Positions 11,661 through 22,983 of a DNA stretch of 64,000 nucleotides are shown one piece after another (position 1 is the first letter of the stretch; each line of letters begins with the position of its first letter). A program made the position numbers and the translations under genes. Origin of the DNA: Siphonodentalium dalli (lineage: Eukaryota > Mollusca > Scaphopoda > Gadilida > Siphonodentaliidae); assembly GCA_032622095.1 (NCBI GenBank), contig CP136066.1, positions 148,271,559 through 148,335,558 on the forward strand, given 5' to 3'. The notes beneath the pieces were generated by a model. The model worked only from the letters and a program-made list of their open reading frames with translations. It did not search any database and had not been told where the DNA came from.

Positions 11661-11672
11661 TGAATTTGGCCT

Positions 11673-12592
11673 CCCATAGAAACTGTGTTAAAACGTTAAG
11701 ATGTGAGGTATACAGATGAACTTTGAGATCCACTATCTGATTTGACACCCATGTTATTGAATCAATGTGAATTAATTAAATGTGAGTTGAAAACATCGAT
11801 TATTCTGTTGATGACGTAGCATTAAAAAATAATGTTTGTGATGTCGCGAGAGTGCATCTTGAGGGCCGGGAACCTACGTCACAATTTGCTTGAAAATGGC
11901 TGCAAGATGTCTGACATCTTTACTTTAAACAATTTGTAATGTATATAAGTTATACAAATGGGGGTTTGGTCACAATGTTTGTCAACTGCGTGACGGCATT
12001 CTCCCCACACAAAAGGTGTAACATAAACTTTGACAATATTATGTCTAACATCGAAGTTAGTATTGATCATTTTCTTCACCTATATAAATAACTCCATAAA
12101 TAAGATAAGGGAGTGGGCTTTGTATCAACTTTTGCTAGCTCACTAGGAATCCCGGCATTATTACTAGGTATTACTAGGCATGCACTTTGAACTCCTAAAT
12201 CAAACCAGTTTGATATCATTTTTAGCCAGAGTAGCCCTATCAGAGAGGAGTTGTTGCATGGGACAGCTCATTAGTCTAATAACTTGCTGATATCTTTCAA
12301 GTTGGAAAATATAGAAGAAGAAAAAACAGATGTTGAAATTGCCAGGTGCGTGTATATTAATTGCCGCCATTTTCGAGAAAAAAATCCAGCTCAGATTGTA
12401 TAGGATCATATTGTCTTATTCAAGCACATATATATCGCCATGATGCTTTGTTGGCAATTTGCCAGTCTTATTAAATGCATCACGATCAAGCTGTTTTAAT
12501 TGACAATTTAGGGTGTCAAGCCAAAGAGAAATTCCTAAAACATAATCAAAATTAAAGTAAAAAATACTATTGGCAATCTAGTGCATGAAATA
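11673..12592. other. Downstream region of Bark-like cassette A
   Basis: This follows the stop codon of the cassette A tail on the minus strand and should hold its 3' UTR. I do not see a canonical AATAAA close to the stop, so the cleavage site is not located. No other gene is recognisable. Confidence 0.4.
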
Positions 12593-13548
12593 TCATATCT
12601 CAGTTTCATTTGTCTGTCTCGCACGGTCTTTTAGAACAAGCACGTCTCCAGACTGTCTGTTGTTATTGAATAACAAAGGCACTCTAGCCTCCGGAACATT
12701 GTCGTTGCCATAATCACTGACACGCGGTGGCAACAGTTTCCTTGGCAACGGTCTAGGTGGAATATCGGGCTTCACATCTTGTTCATATCTGTCAATGTTG
12801 TCCATCGAATTGTTCGATCTATTATGCACGGTAGGTTTCTGAAAGCTTGACAGTTCTGTATTCGCTTGTGGTTCAGACTGTTGGGTAGTAAAGTGAGGTG
12901 GGCGTGGCTTTCTGATACTATCCTCGCTATTTTCAGAATCGTAAACACTCTGCTTTCGTATACTTTCTTGGGAGTAGTCCGAACCTTCGGATGAGAAACT
13001 GTCCTTTCTGAATAATGGAGCACCACCGGATCTGGGAGTGGATACTAACATTTCGTTCGACGCATTTCGTCTCCGAGAATATAAACCTCCCTTCTTATTG
13101 CGTTGATTCGGATTTCTATCCAACATTTCTCGCGAAGAAGTGACGTCATCTCGAGACCCAGCGAGGCTTGTCTTAGACGCAAAAATCCTCCTAGATGAGA
13201 GAGATTCTCTAGAATCGCCAATACTATAATCACGTCTGGGGAGGTCTGCTCGAGAAGACAGCAATTCTCGTGACGACGACAAGTACTCGCGAGATCTTGC
13301 GAGATTTCTCGAAGCCAGTGATGCACGTGATCCAGACATGCTTGAGCGAGCCATCCTGCTCCTACCAATCATGGATAAGCTTTCCACAGAAGCTAACATC
13401 TCCCGACGAGTTTCCTTCCGCTTTCTGGACTTGATGAATGCGAGAATGGCGACAATGACGATAATGATGACCACCACAGCCAGAACAGCCGACCCCACAG
13501 CTATCGCTATAGTATATACATTACTCCCAGGATGATTAATATATGGAT
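12593..13548 (-). CDS. bark: Cassette A last exon: transmembrane helix and tail ending ETEI
   Basis: The acceptor at 13549-13551 joins a split Asp codon to give DPY, as in cassette B. About 12 extracellular residues lead to a hydrophobic helix (13513-13436) and a KSRKRK stop-transfer. The tail of about 275 residues opens with repeated Ser/Arg motifs (SREYLSS, SRELLSS, SRESLSS, SREMLD), then SQESI, a proline-rich IPPRPLPRK SH3-ligand-like stretch, and ends ETEI before TGA. The last four residues fit a class I PDZ ligand (Thr at -2, hydrophobic at 0). Apart from the DPY start, an SQES motif and the PDZ-like end, the tail does not align with that of cassette B. Role inferred: intracellular anchoring of a junction protein. 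Confidence 0.8.
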
Positions 13549-14754
13549 CTGAAATACACAAGATATTTTTTTTTAAACTGGATGCACAGTTTATGGTTGT
13601 TGAGGTTTATCATTGTGTCAGCCACCATGTAGGCCACATCACGACGTTGTCAGTTTTACGGGTGGAGGAAAGACCAACCAGACGGTTAACTTCACCATGT
13701 AGGAAATCACACCACTGTTAATAGAAATTTGTGACCGCCGACTACGGAAACAAATTCAGGCTAGGGTTGAAAGGCGCCTATACATTTGACCATTTTAAAT
13801 AAGTGGACCATTTACTCTACCACCAAGGGTATGCTGACATATTGTACTTATATGTTTAGCAAAAAACAAAACAAAACAAATTCGGGGTGATTGCCTCCTG
13901 ACTATATCTTCCCTGTGCGTGGAACACAATTTCGCCCTTATCACGATTACTCATTAATTAAATATATAACTATATCATATTATTAACGACGAATAAATAA
14001 ACTCGTCGAGGTGATGTGTGACAACAAATGATATGTAATATGTAAGGATAACAAACGACCTCACATCCGAAGGTCATATATGAACAAAAACGAGGAAATG
14101 TGCAATTAAATTTTGTTTTATTGTAACCAAAGTATGAAGAGCCATGGAATATATGGATGGTTTATACCATGATTTAGTAGTAAGCCTATACAGTGCTTAT
14201 CATAAGCCATATCATACATAGAAAATATTGGATGGTATACTGTTTTCATACAGATGGAGATAAAATTTACAATGCAATGTATATGAATATGTATAGCGCA
14301 ATCAAATAATTATTGTTAGTATTAATGATAAGCCTTGTAACCCCCACTCTTCCCTCCAATCAAAGCAAGTTTTGGGGCAGGGCACTTTGGGATATTAAGT
14401 AGTATTTGATTTTGATTGTTTCATCTCTTCTTAGAATGTTTGCATAAGGTCGCAAACAAATGTAGCCTAGATCATATGTCTCAGGTGTGTGCAGGATATG
14501 GCTTGAATCTGACAGTTATATACTTTTAAAATTTTAAGCTCAATGTTTGAAATAAGGAGAAGTTATTTAGAACCTTCCTAGAATTATCCAAATTATCAAG
14601 GTTACTGAGACATAGATGATAGATAGGTTTCTTTCAGTTTCAAAGACTGGGCAATGGTGCAAGAAGTGTGTACTGTTTCAGCTTCCGCCAAATATACAAT
14701 ATTGATTGTCTTGTATATGATTGTAACATAAGTCGTAGTTCAGGTTGCAACACC

Positions 14755-15165
14755 CTAGAGAGGGTACCAGTTAATTTGGGGGGGTGAATCCTGAATACCA
14801 GTTAATTTGGGGGGGGGGGGTGAATCCTGAATACATGTTAAGAAATAATATGCGATAAATGACATACAAATTGACTGTTTTAATATCAGACAGATACAAG
14901 CAGAAGTTACATAGACACATTATGATGCCGGTCGCGTTATGAGGCTGTTATGATACGATTAATGATACTTTATGATGGCATGGTGGTCGAATATGCCCAA
15001 GAAGCTATTCTACCCACTCATTCATACAGATAACTAACACAAAATATTACTTTGCGCCATCAAAACCTGCGTCCAAGATGTTTTGCTTGAACCCGAATAC
15101 CAGTTAATTCGGGGGTATGAATCCCGTGTACGGCTTCAAAACACCCTGAATCCCGCGTACCGAAA

Positions 15166-15202
<37 letters not shown>

Positions 15203-15205
15203 GAT
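14755..15205. repeat. Scattered CCAGTTAATTTGGGGGG units and a long G tract
   Basis: The phrase ACCAGTTAATTTGGGGG with GTGAATCCTGAATAC occurs twice near 14768-14836, and a related form (CCAGTTAATTCGGGGGTATG) near 15101-15121. It ends in an uninterrupted run of about 34 G at roughly 15167-15200. Related GAATCCGGCGTACG units occur at 9900-10040 inside the fold-back element, so these may be pieces of one repeat family. Confidence 0.55.
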
Positions 15206-15339
15206 ACCATCCCTAGACATAGACAACAATGGAATATTTGGCTCTGTCTTGTCTATGCACTGAATTTGTGTGCAATTTGCAAAACTATACTCTATGATGG
15301 AAACAAATTGATATATAGAGCCTTTTTATCTAATTGAGG

Positions 15340-15775
15340 AAATGCCATCCGTATATCATCCGATTCGATGGTCCCTACATCATCAGATTCCAACAACAAT
15401 AACATTCAATGAAATGCCGCTTCAGTTGTCAGAATTGATTAATTGCCCAAAAATAATGCTAACTACAGTTAACAAGAGCATAAAAATGCCCAAAACGTAC
15501 TATTTATCAACATTTTGTTCAACGAAATTTGGTCTGATTGTCAAATGTCAAACACCCAAAGCCACTTGATTTAGTGTTATCCATCTTCATTCCCAATTTG
15601 ATCCGAGACCGATGGCTTGACAAATATTTGCCAGGCTGTCAAAAATGACATATCTCGGTAAATAACAAATTTAAAAAATTGATATCTGATCTTTGATGGT
15701 TGGGTTTCTCGACTCGAATCAAATATTATTTACACCAGAAGCCAAAGAAATAGTAATTTGGGAGCGTTACTTCGG
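15340..15775 (-). mobile_element. TTAA-type MITE, inverted copy of the element at 21054
   Basis: Internal blocks match the element at 21054-21523 in inverse orientation: the segment around GACTCGAATCAAATATT, the CAAAGAAATAGTAAT block and the CATCAGATTCCAACAAC block. The termini are diverged, so the limits are approximate. Confidence 0.55.
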
Positions 15776-15811
15776 ATTATGCATCTTTAAGAAACAACAA
15801 AGCGAGCTCAC

Positions 15812-16019
15812 CTCTCTCACATATGAATGGATAGAGCTGACGACTGCAGTCTTCCTCTTCGACCACCTTTCCATCGAGGAACGAACTACATCGATGAAGC
15901 GCCACCGAAGCATACGCCCAAACTTTCTGGTCAGGTTTGTGAACATCTTGAGATACTTTAATGATGTACTTGAGGAACTTCTCCCTGCCCTTTATTTCAG
16001 CAAGGAAACCAGTCTGGCT
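15812..16019 (-). CDS. bark: Cassette A: second exon of the C-type-lectin-like domain
   Basis: 208 bp, phase 0 in and phase 1 out, with acceptor TTTACAG and donor GTGAGC. It encodes 69 residues starting SQTGFLAE and ending YPFICER, the usual end of a C-type-lectin fold, with RCSS and EEEDCS cysteines and a VWAY strand in place of the common WIG. I see no EPN/QPD or WND calcium-site motif, so sugar binding of the classical type is unlikely. The partner in cassette B is 46703-46916. Confidence 0.8.
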
Positions 16020-16583
16020 CTGTAAATTAGCATTAAAATGCATGGAATTATCACTATATAATAGATGTGAATGGGGTCCAATATTAGTCTTCATTCTACA
16101 AACTAAGAGTGTGGCACATTAACAGTGACAACATGAACTTTAGAAATGTAGAGAATGACCACCTTCCCTTCGAATTTCCAACTGCAAACATTAAAATATC
16201 TGAAATTCTATATATACATATAGATACCATCCCTGACTTGAATATTTCTGAATGCAGCTGTATAAGATATCTTACAATAATGAACCACACTAATAATCCA
16301 CTTTTGTTTATAGTAATGTAATGACTGGGAAAGTATGGAATTTCTATTAAAAGTTAACTACCAACAAATTTCTTGTGAGCACAACAGTTTCTGCCAATGT
16401 GTTACTGTTGTACTAATTGTCATGTATAGTCGCTGATGTTAATCCACCAGCAATGGAATGAAGATACTTTGATGAGGAACATTAGAACTGCATGGTTAAT
16501 ATAAAAAAAACAAAATAATAGTGTTTTAATTATTTATACGTAGCACATATATATACGCGTTTGTCCTTAACCAGTGAACTTAC
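16020..16583 (-). other. Intron within the lectin-like domain, cassette A
   Basis: 564 bp, AT-rich, with no further feature. Confidence 0.6.
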
Positions 16584-16678
16584 CTTACATAATACTTCAG
16601 CCCTATGGTAAGGTAGAGCCCCTCCCATATATCTATAGCATCGATCTGTGTCAAGCTTCCATCCAGGTGCGCATTTAC
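16584..16678 (-). CDS. bark: Cassette A: first exon of the C-type-lectin-like domain
   Basis: 95 bp, exactly as long as its partner in cassette B (48523-48617). It enters in phase 1 and leaves in phase 0 at GTAAGT. It encodes GKCAPGWKLDTDRCYRYMG followed by ALPYHRAEVLCK, the typical C-x3-GW-x5-CY opening of a C-type-lectin fold followed by the first helix and a cysteine. Its acceptor (TTGTAG) lies inside the first unit of a 34-bp tandem repeat that extends upstream to about 16842. Confidence 0.82.
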
Positions 16679-16842
16679 CTACAAGATGGGCGAAGATTGG
16701 ATGAGCATTCACCTATATAAATTCGGCGAAGATTGGATGAGCATACACCTAGCAATTGGGCGAAGAATGAATTAGAATTTACCAGGAAGTTGGGCGATGA
16801 TTCAATGAGCATTTACCTACAAGATGGGCAAAGATTACAATA
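16671..16842. repeat. 34-bp tandem repeat spanning a 3' splice site
   Basis: Five units begin at 16671, 16705, 16741, 16775 and 16809, each like GCATTTACCTACAAGATGGG then CGAAGATTGGATGA. On the minus strand every unit reproduces, more or less, the intron end and acceptor plus the first eight bases of the lectin exon (TTGTAG then GTAAATGC). Only the unit joined to the exon continues into coding sequence. Confidence 0.85.
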
Positions 16843-18359
16843 TGTTTTCATGAAAAAGTCAGGTGACCTGTTCAACCACAATTGTTTTCGTGATTGGAAC
16901 TTCGGGTTCTTTAACCTGCATTTAGTATCAGTATAATTTAATTCTTTCACCATCGTACAATGGTATTAAGAACATACATGGTAATACATATAGCAATACA
17001 TAAACAAACAAGGTCGCAATGACGATGGTTGTGATAACTTTAAGGTTCAGATGAACCAGGATAGCAACTCGCTCTTTTATGTATAATGTGTATGAATCTA
17101 CAAAGGTTGCGTATAATACTTGGCTTTCTGTTTGAGAGAAGAATGGACAGTTTGCGACGATTGGGATACTTCCAACATGCATGTTTTATGTATAGTTTCC
17201 GTTCTTGGGATAGAGAGGGACACTAAAGTATAAAGTGATACTCGTCACTGACAATATTTGTTTCACATAAAGTGCACGTTCTCTCCGATAACGGTGTTTT
17301 ATTCCAGCGCCGAACTTCGATTGGTAAAACATGATTGGCATTATTTTCTTTTGATATATTATGATATATTCATGTCTCCAAATGTCCCATGCAGAGGAAA
17401 ATGTTTTAATATATTTTGTCAGCAAACACACCCGACTGACGAGGAATTTAAAGGCATAGTATTTTACTACTTTAAACTGGCATAATTTATACGACTCGGC
17501 TACTAGAAATATTTGAAGAATACACCATCAAACTATCATTGTCAACATATTTTTTTTTAACAAAATCGTCAAGCTACCTGCGACATTTCGTAGAACACGA
17601 TATCTGAATCACGCAAAAAAAAAAAAAAAAAAAAACCCAACAAACAAACAAACAAACAAACGAGAATGATTTCGTCAACGAGAGTCAATTTATATAATGT
17701 ATATGGAAGAACGACATTGCGTTCTGGAAATTTTGATACAAAATTTATTTAAGTGCCTTTACCATGTTTGTTGGTTTGTTGCAACCCATATCATGCCGAG
17801 TGTTTCAAATCGCTTTAAAAGCATTACTCTCATGTTTTCTAAAACGAACATCACGATTAATTAAAGGGACATTTGCAGAATTTTGTCCCCAGTGGGTGAA
17901 TTTAGTGACGCTACCCCGCACAGCAGGCTAATGCACCAAATTCGATCCTCCCAGAGTCCTCTGTGGACATCATTATGTATGGCATCATCTGCTATATGGG
18001 AGACCTATAGACACATAGTTAAGTTCCCAGATGGTGATGTGCACCCATTGAGCACCTCGATTATGCATTGTGTCGTCTGCCAATTTTGGGATATAGAGAA
18101 ACTACACTAAACTAAAAAAAAAGAAAAAGAAACTTCTCTAGAAAGAAGTTTCTGAAGAAACTAAAACACTTGTCAAGTTTATAATAAAGATACTTCTCAG
18201 ATAATTGTGACATATACGCAGAACGAGGATGAATTTGGTGATGCTAGCCACTGTGCCATATTTTGGGGCCTGAGTTTGGTATTGGGATCCGGTCGTTTCA
18301 GACAAGGACTAGCAGACTGATTCTCTCTCGCTGTATATCCGCGCGCATCATGCACTTAC
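16843..18359 (-). other. Rest of intron between WWGS and lectin exons, cassette A
   Basis: It contains a pure A run then AAC/AAAC repeats at about 17613-17660. It also has two diverged copies (near 17890 and 18230) of a GGTGAATTTAGTGATGCTAG segment that recurs at the same place after the corresponding cassette B exon. No coding feature is recognised. Confidence 0.55.
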
Positions 18360-18508
18360 CTTCAATAACAGTTGAGTTTGTTGTTTTGAACGGACTAAAG
18401 TTGACTGTTGGAAGTTTGGGATCATCGTGGCTATCCCACACGCGGCCACTAATATATGACGAGATGATCGACCCCCACCAGTTCTCTGTAGCATTCACTG
18501 TCCCTTTC
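18360..18508 (-). CDS. bark: Cassette A: WWGS exon
   Basis: 149 bp with acceptor CTCGGTAG and donor GTAAGT. It enters needing one base and leaves in phase 1. It encodes about 50 residues with NWWGS, then GRVWD, DDPKL and KTTNSTVIEG before the lectin domain. NWWG motifs commonly follow right-handed beta-helix repeats, and the large cassette B exon has another (CWWGS). The cassette B partner is 51557-51726, which has seven extra residues at its start. Confidence 0.78.
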
Positions 18509-18689
18509 CTACCGAGAATGAAACATAACGGGTCGTTGATTGTTTATTAGCAAAGCCAACAGTTAAGTTGGAACATGCAATAACATATATATACATAATA
18601 TACACAAGGCACACATAACATATAAGTCATATCAATAAAAATACATACACACACAATTATATTGTAATCCATGATGCCATTTACATTAA

Positions 18690-19333
18690 AGGGGTACTGT
18701 ACACAAAGATAGGCGATTTTGTTATTTACTCCCATTGAAATAACTTTCAAGTTAGATTGTGTTCGTGTTATATGAGTTTCGTATAAACCTAATTTAGCGA
18801 AGAAAATATTGATCTTGGAAACAAAAATATTACGATTTCAAACTACGCGCCATGTTTTTGACCTTCACCGGAGAAGACGCGGTCGCAGGAAGAACCGGAA
18901 GTTCATTGCTCACAGCTTCGATTGATGCATTCGATCTCTTCCATCGAACAATCTCACTCCCTATAAAATACTTGACGCTTTATGACTCTTTGTTTCTTTC
19001 TCCTTTTTTTCCGAATCGGTTATAACGGGCCTTCTTTTGCAGGTAACATGTTTTGTTTGCAACTCAATAATGTTCGCGAACGGCCGTCGACAAAAGACAC
19101 GCAACATATGCGATTTCAAGAACGGTAACTCGTAATGGCATAATTCTCCATTTTATGACTCCAGCCATAAATGAATTTATATTAAATAATTCAATTTAAC
19201 TTTTACGATAGCCTGTTAACCGGAACGTTTTCAGTAGACATCGTCGACTCAAATTAGTTATTTTATAATATAATATTCATATTAGATCGCTATTGTCACC
19301 GGGAATTTATTGAAATTGGGGTACAGTACCCCT
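18690..19333. mobile_element. TTAA MITE, 644 bp
   Basis: Flanked by TTAA on both sides (18686-18689, 19334-19337). Termini AGGGGTACTGTAC and GTACAGTACCCCT are perfect inverted repeats. No coding sequence is present. The terminus is close to that of the element at 6515. Confidence 0.8.
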
Positions 19334-19392
19334 TTAAAGTAGTATCCTTTTTAAAGATAGTTTTATAAATATGCTTACTTTTTTAAGAAGGC

Positions 19393-20535
19393 TCAAATAT
19401 TCAATTGAGAGCAAGGAAATTTATTCCTGTTAGGGTTCTCCCAGTAATATTTGGGAATGTGGATTTCGCGTAAATCTTGTAACTTTTGGCATAGGATTAT
19501 AAAGTGATATTCGTCGCAAGGACTGTTCTCACATAAAACACACATTAAATTGTCTGCGGAATTTGTGGTTTCTTTTGTCCATCTATTTTTTTCTACTGGT
19601 AATTTATGATTAGATGTTCTGATTTTCAATAGGTAATTAGACAAATGAGATGGCAAATAAACTAAATAGCTACTCATTTTCATGGACTGCTTTATGTCTC
19701 TGTAAAATATGGCGCGCGATGAAGTAGAAGCATTCAGATTTTCAAAGAGGTGGTGCTTATACTGCTTAATCAGTAGCGATTTTATGTTTCTCAACTCTGT
19801 TTTGCTCAGCGCTGATTGGTTTGTCCACACATGTTCCATGTGTAGGTCATGTAGAATTCCTTCTACAAAACATACCCAATTCATCTTATTTTGCAGTTTT
19901 GTATCCCTCTCATTTATATATCTGAGTAAAAGAAATATATTCTTGGCTAGCTCGGATCCTTCGTGTGAAACTAGCTTGGACCAGTATGCTAGAGTCCTGT
20001 ATTTTATTTCAATCAATATAGGATATCTACCAAGTTCGGCATAAACCATGTAATTAGGCGTACTAGATTTCATTGAGGTAACTATTTTACAAAATTTCAA
20101 ATGGAGCGTCTCGAGACTTTGAACTTTTTCAAAGCACCAAACTTCACTTCCATATAACATAATTGGCATAACCATAGCATCGAATAACTTGAATAAGATA
20201 TCTAAAGGTAACCTCAGTTTTCGAGTTCGATTCAGTAGACCGCACATTGCTTTCGTTGCGGCAATTGTGGTGTCTTTAAGAGATTGGCAAAATCTCCCAT
20301 TGTAGAAGAACTTGATACCAAGATATTTAAATTCCTTTACAAATTTTATTTCTTGCCCACTGTATATAAATATGGGCATATTTCTTGGTAATTTGTTCGT
20401 AAATATAATAAGTTTGGTCTTGAGAGTATTCACTTCAAGTTTCCATGCATCGGCGTAGTCAGCAAAGGCTAAAAGAGCACGGTGCATATTTTCCTCAGAA
20501 TCTGACAAGAAACCCGTATCGTCGGCATATAACAA
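19393..20535 (-). pseudogene. LINE reverse transcriptase, C-terminal part
   Basis: The longest surviving open piece, about 380 residues, runs from just before YADD through the thumb and the C-terminal domain. The Cys/His arrangement CVLCENSPCDEYHFIILC near the end is typical of LINE C-termini. The frame continues a little upstream of YADD before breaking in the palm region (about 20640). Confidence 0.85.
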
Positions 20536-20828
20536 ACATAATATGCTAATAAAACATCCAATATGTTCAAAATATTTCTCATCTAAAAAATATAGGTTTA
20601 AAATGGCACAATCGTTTAAAAAACATTGTAAATCGTTTACAAAAAAAAATAGAATAACAGTGGTGACATTGTCTCTCCTTGAAATAAACTTACCTGGCTT
20701 ATGAAGAAACCTGACTGAACATTATTATTTTGCACACATAGCTTAATATTCGTGTATAAGCTCCGTGTGACTCGTAATATTTTACCATTTATATCTGATT
20801 GTATAAGCTTGAGCCATAGTGTATCTCT

Positions 20829-21050
20829 CTACACCGTATCAAATGCTTTGCGGAAGTCAATGAATGTGCAACATAGTTTTCGCCCGCTCTTGAGGTATAT
20901 ATTTATTAAGGCATGTAATATGAATATATTATCTACAGTTGAATGACCCTTCCGGAATCCCATTTGCGATTTACTAATCGATTCATTATCATTAGCAAAG
21001 GAAGTCAACCTGATGTTTAGAATGGAGGTAAACAATTTCGCAAAACAGCT
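20829..21050 (-). pseudogene. LINE reverse transcriptase, palm fragment
   Basis: It holds QMGFRKGHSTVDNIFILHAL and FIDFRKAFDTV, the conserved RT blocks upstream of YADD. A stop and frame change follow at about 20829. Its upstream continuation resumes beyond the inserted MITE at 21528, and the reading frame is restored exactly if the MITE and one TTAA are removed. Confidence 0.85.
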
Positions 21051-21053
21051 TAA

Positions 21054-21523
21054 AGGTACTCAACCCGATAAAAACTCCTCTCAATTACTAATTCAATGGC
21101 TTCGGGGGTCAAAAATATTTGATTCGAGTCGAGGAAGTCACCCATCAAAGCTCAGATTTGTTAGATATCGATTTTAGAAATCTATTATTTTTCATTATCG
21201 GGAATACTATTTGGCCCAGAACTCAGTCAAAATTGCGTTAAAATTACCACTTGATTTTAGAGTTATTCATCCTTGTCTGTTTGAATAGATTTGGAGTACA
21301 CATCCAGAGCAGATTACGGCAGTTATTGGTACTCATCTCGAGAACATAACAAATTTGAAAAATCAATATCTAATAACTCTGAGCTTTGTTTGATGGGTTC
21401 CTCGACTCGAATCAAATATTTTTTACCCCCAAAGCCAAAGAAATAGTAATATAGGACTCTCTGATCGGATTGTTGTTGTTGGAATCTGTTGAGATGGGGA
21501 CCCTCTTTACGGGTTGAGTACCT
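21054..21523. mobile_element. TTAA MITE (AGGTACTCAACCCG ends), 470 bp
   Basis: Inverted ends AGGTACTCAACCCG and CGGGTTGAGTACCT lie between exact TTAA duplications (21050-21053, 21524-21527). Its removal rebuilds uninterrupted LINE coding sequence (TLLSCFAKL across the junction), which proves both the boundaries and the order of insertion. Related copies lie at 24293 and 15340. Confidence 0.9.
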
Positions 21524-21527
21524 TTAA

Positions 21528-22048
21528 AAGTGTGATACCTCTGTAAGATCCGGGTTCATTTGTATCTCCAGACCCTTTGTATATGGGTTGTATTAATCCT
21601 AGTGCCCAGTCTTTTGGGAATAACCCAGTGTTTAGGATTAGATTGAAGAAACGTACGTACATGTAGATGCTTATCATTGTATCTTCCGAGGCTTTGATAT
21701 ATTCGTTAATAATATGATCAGTTCCTCCTACCTTACCATTCTTTAGTTTAGTTATGGCATTGTGAATTTCTTCTTCGGATATAGCACTATTTAGGTACGA
21801 ATTGTCATTCGCGTCGAGATCCGCATCGACATACCTGGTGATATCTGAATCGTCTATATTTGCATTCAGGAACTTAAAGTGTTCTTCAAAGTGTTCAATA
21901 GTGATATTATTTCTCCTCTTTTTAGGCCGATTATCGGAACACATGGAGTCAAAAAAAGTGTGTACCAAACAGATTTTCCGGAATACTTACTGAATTCCCG
22001 AAGTTCTGATATTTCTGTCTCTCGCGTTTGCTTTATTTTTCTATCCAT
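21528..22048 (-). pseudogene. LINE reverse transcriptase, N-terminal fragment
   Basis: This is the part before the catalytic palm, with KLKNGKVGGTDHI and PIYKGSGDTNEPGSYRGI. A frame change near 21960 separates it from a linker region containing FSKYSGKSVW. No apurinic endonuclease domain precedes it. Confidence 0.8.
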
Positions 22049-22060
22049 AATATGTTTATA

Positions 22061-22975
22061 GCTTGTGCTGCCGTCTTTTAATATCGCCTTATTGTAGCCT
22101 GTTATTAGCGTGTAGACACGAGATGGGGGCCAATTTGAAAGTGGTCGCTGTTTTCTTTTTTAGAATAAGCACCAATCTGAATTTTAGATATGATATCTAC
22201 GTGGTTAAATGTCAGAATAATGGCAAATTCACTACTTTAGTACATTAGAAAGCTTTCGCAAACTAATTCATTCAGTTACGATTGAAGTTAGTCTAATACG
22301 TCACCAAGGTATGTGCACATTCTAACTGAAACCGTGAAGTCCTATCCACTACAACAGATAGGGTTTCAATTTCTTCAGCTTCTACCAAAAACTTCCTTTA
22401 AATATATATACATACAATAGTTCAACTATGTTTGATGTATCTTACAACAATCACATACATGTGTGAAACATGCCAACAACTATATAATCAATTGAACAAA
22501 GAGAATAGAAGATTATTATGAACGGATCGAGCGAAGCGAAACTGTCAAAGCACAAGATTAGCCATACGTTATCGAGTTCAATCATCCAATTATAGTTCCA
22601 ATTTTTGGCCCGATATGAATTTTACGACAACGAATCGCTGAACGTATAGTTGTATAGCTACCGATCGTCTCTATTAGTCTTTTCGGCAGTGATCGCTGTC
22701 TTTTTTGTTGAAACTATATCTTTTTAATGACTTACAGTATACGTTGAATATTTGCGACATCACGTGTTTTACACATGCATGTGTTTCCGGAAAAAGTGAT
22801 ACAAACTCGTATTGCCTAAAATATTACCATTGTTGTCGGAAGTACTGCACGGGAGATGAGACAGAATATTTATATGTGCAATCAAAGTCGTTTTATATGA
22901 ATCACTGTGCGTATAAAGTGTCATGTATGCCTAACAACATATCAATGGCCTATACTGTATAATATAGGGAAGCCT
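22061..22975. other. Intronic sequence of cassette A, nothing recognised
   Basis: About 0.9 kb with no repeat boundary or coding match, lying between the truncated LINE and the second fold-back transposon copy. Confidence 0.4.
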
Positions 22976-22983
22976 AATTTCGT

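Larger units (their letters stand above)
7898..11672. mobile_element. Three-layer nested fold-back element, outermost layer
   Basis: The outer ends are inverted copies: AGGCCAAATTCACA at 7898 and TGTGAATTTGGCCT ending at 11672, followed inward by GCTAATT and then arrays of palindromic CTTAAGCGTAAT-type units on both sides. Inside these lie a second layer (8736-11454) with CCGAAT-type repeats and a third (9427-10900) with 16-bp CCGAAGG-type arrays, all mirror-symmetric. I find no convincing target duplication for this outermost layer. It has no transposase and is non-autonomous. Confidence 0.7.
13549..15811 (-). other. Intron between cassette A exons 4 and 5
   Basis: About 2.26 kb. It holds the G-rich repeat cluster near 14760-15205 and most of a TTAA MITE copy at about 15340-15775. 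No further exon is seen. Confidence 0.6.
19380..22060 (-). mobile_element. Decayed non-LTR retrotransposon (LINE), reverse transcriptase part
   Basis: Read on the minus strand it gives, in order: an RT N-terminal region (GKVGGTDHIINEYIKAS, then LIQPIYKGSGDTNEPGSYRG), the block with GFRKGHSTVDN and FIDFRKAFDTV holding a catalytic Asp, the GETMSPLLF region in a broken frame, the YADD catalytic motif (20529-20518), and a long C-terminal region ending in a Cys-rich ENSPCDEYHFIILC segment. Stops and frameshifts lie between the parts and the upstream endonuclease is absent, so it is 5'-truncated and inactive. It sits in cassette A's first intron and is split by a MITE at 21054-21523. Confidence 0.85.

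Noticed and set aside
12772-13535. Other frames over the cassette A tail exon on both strands
   Set aside because: Shadows of the 12593-13548 exon.
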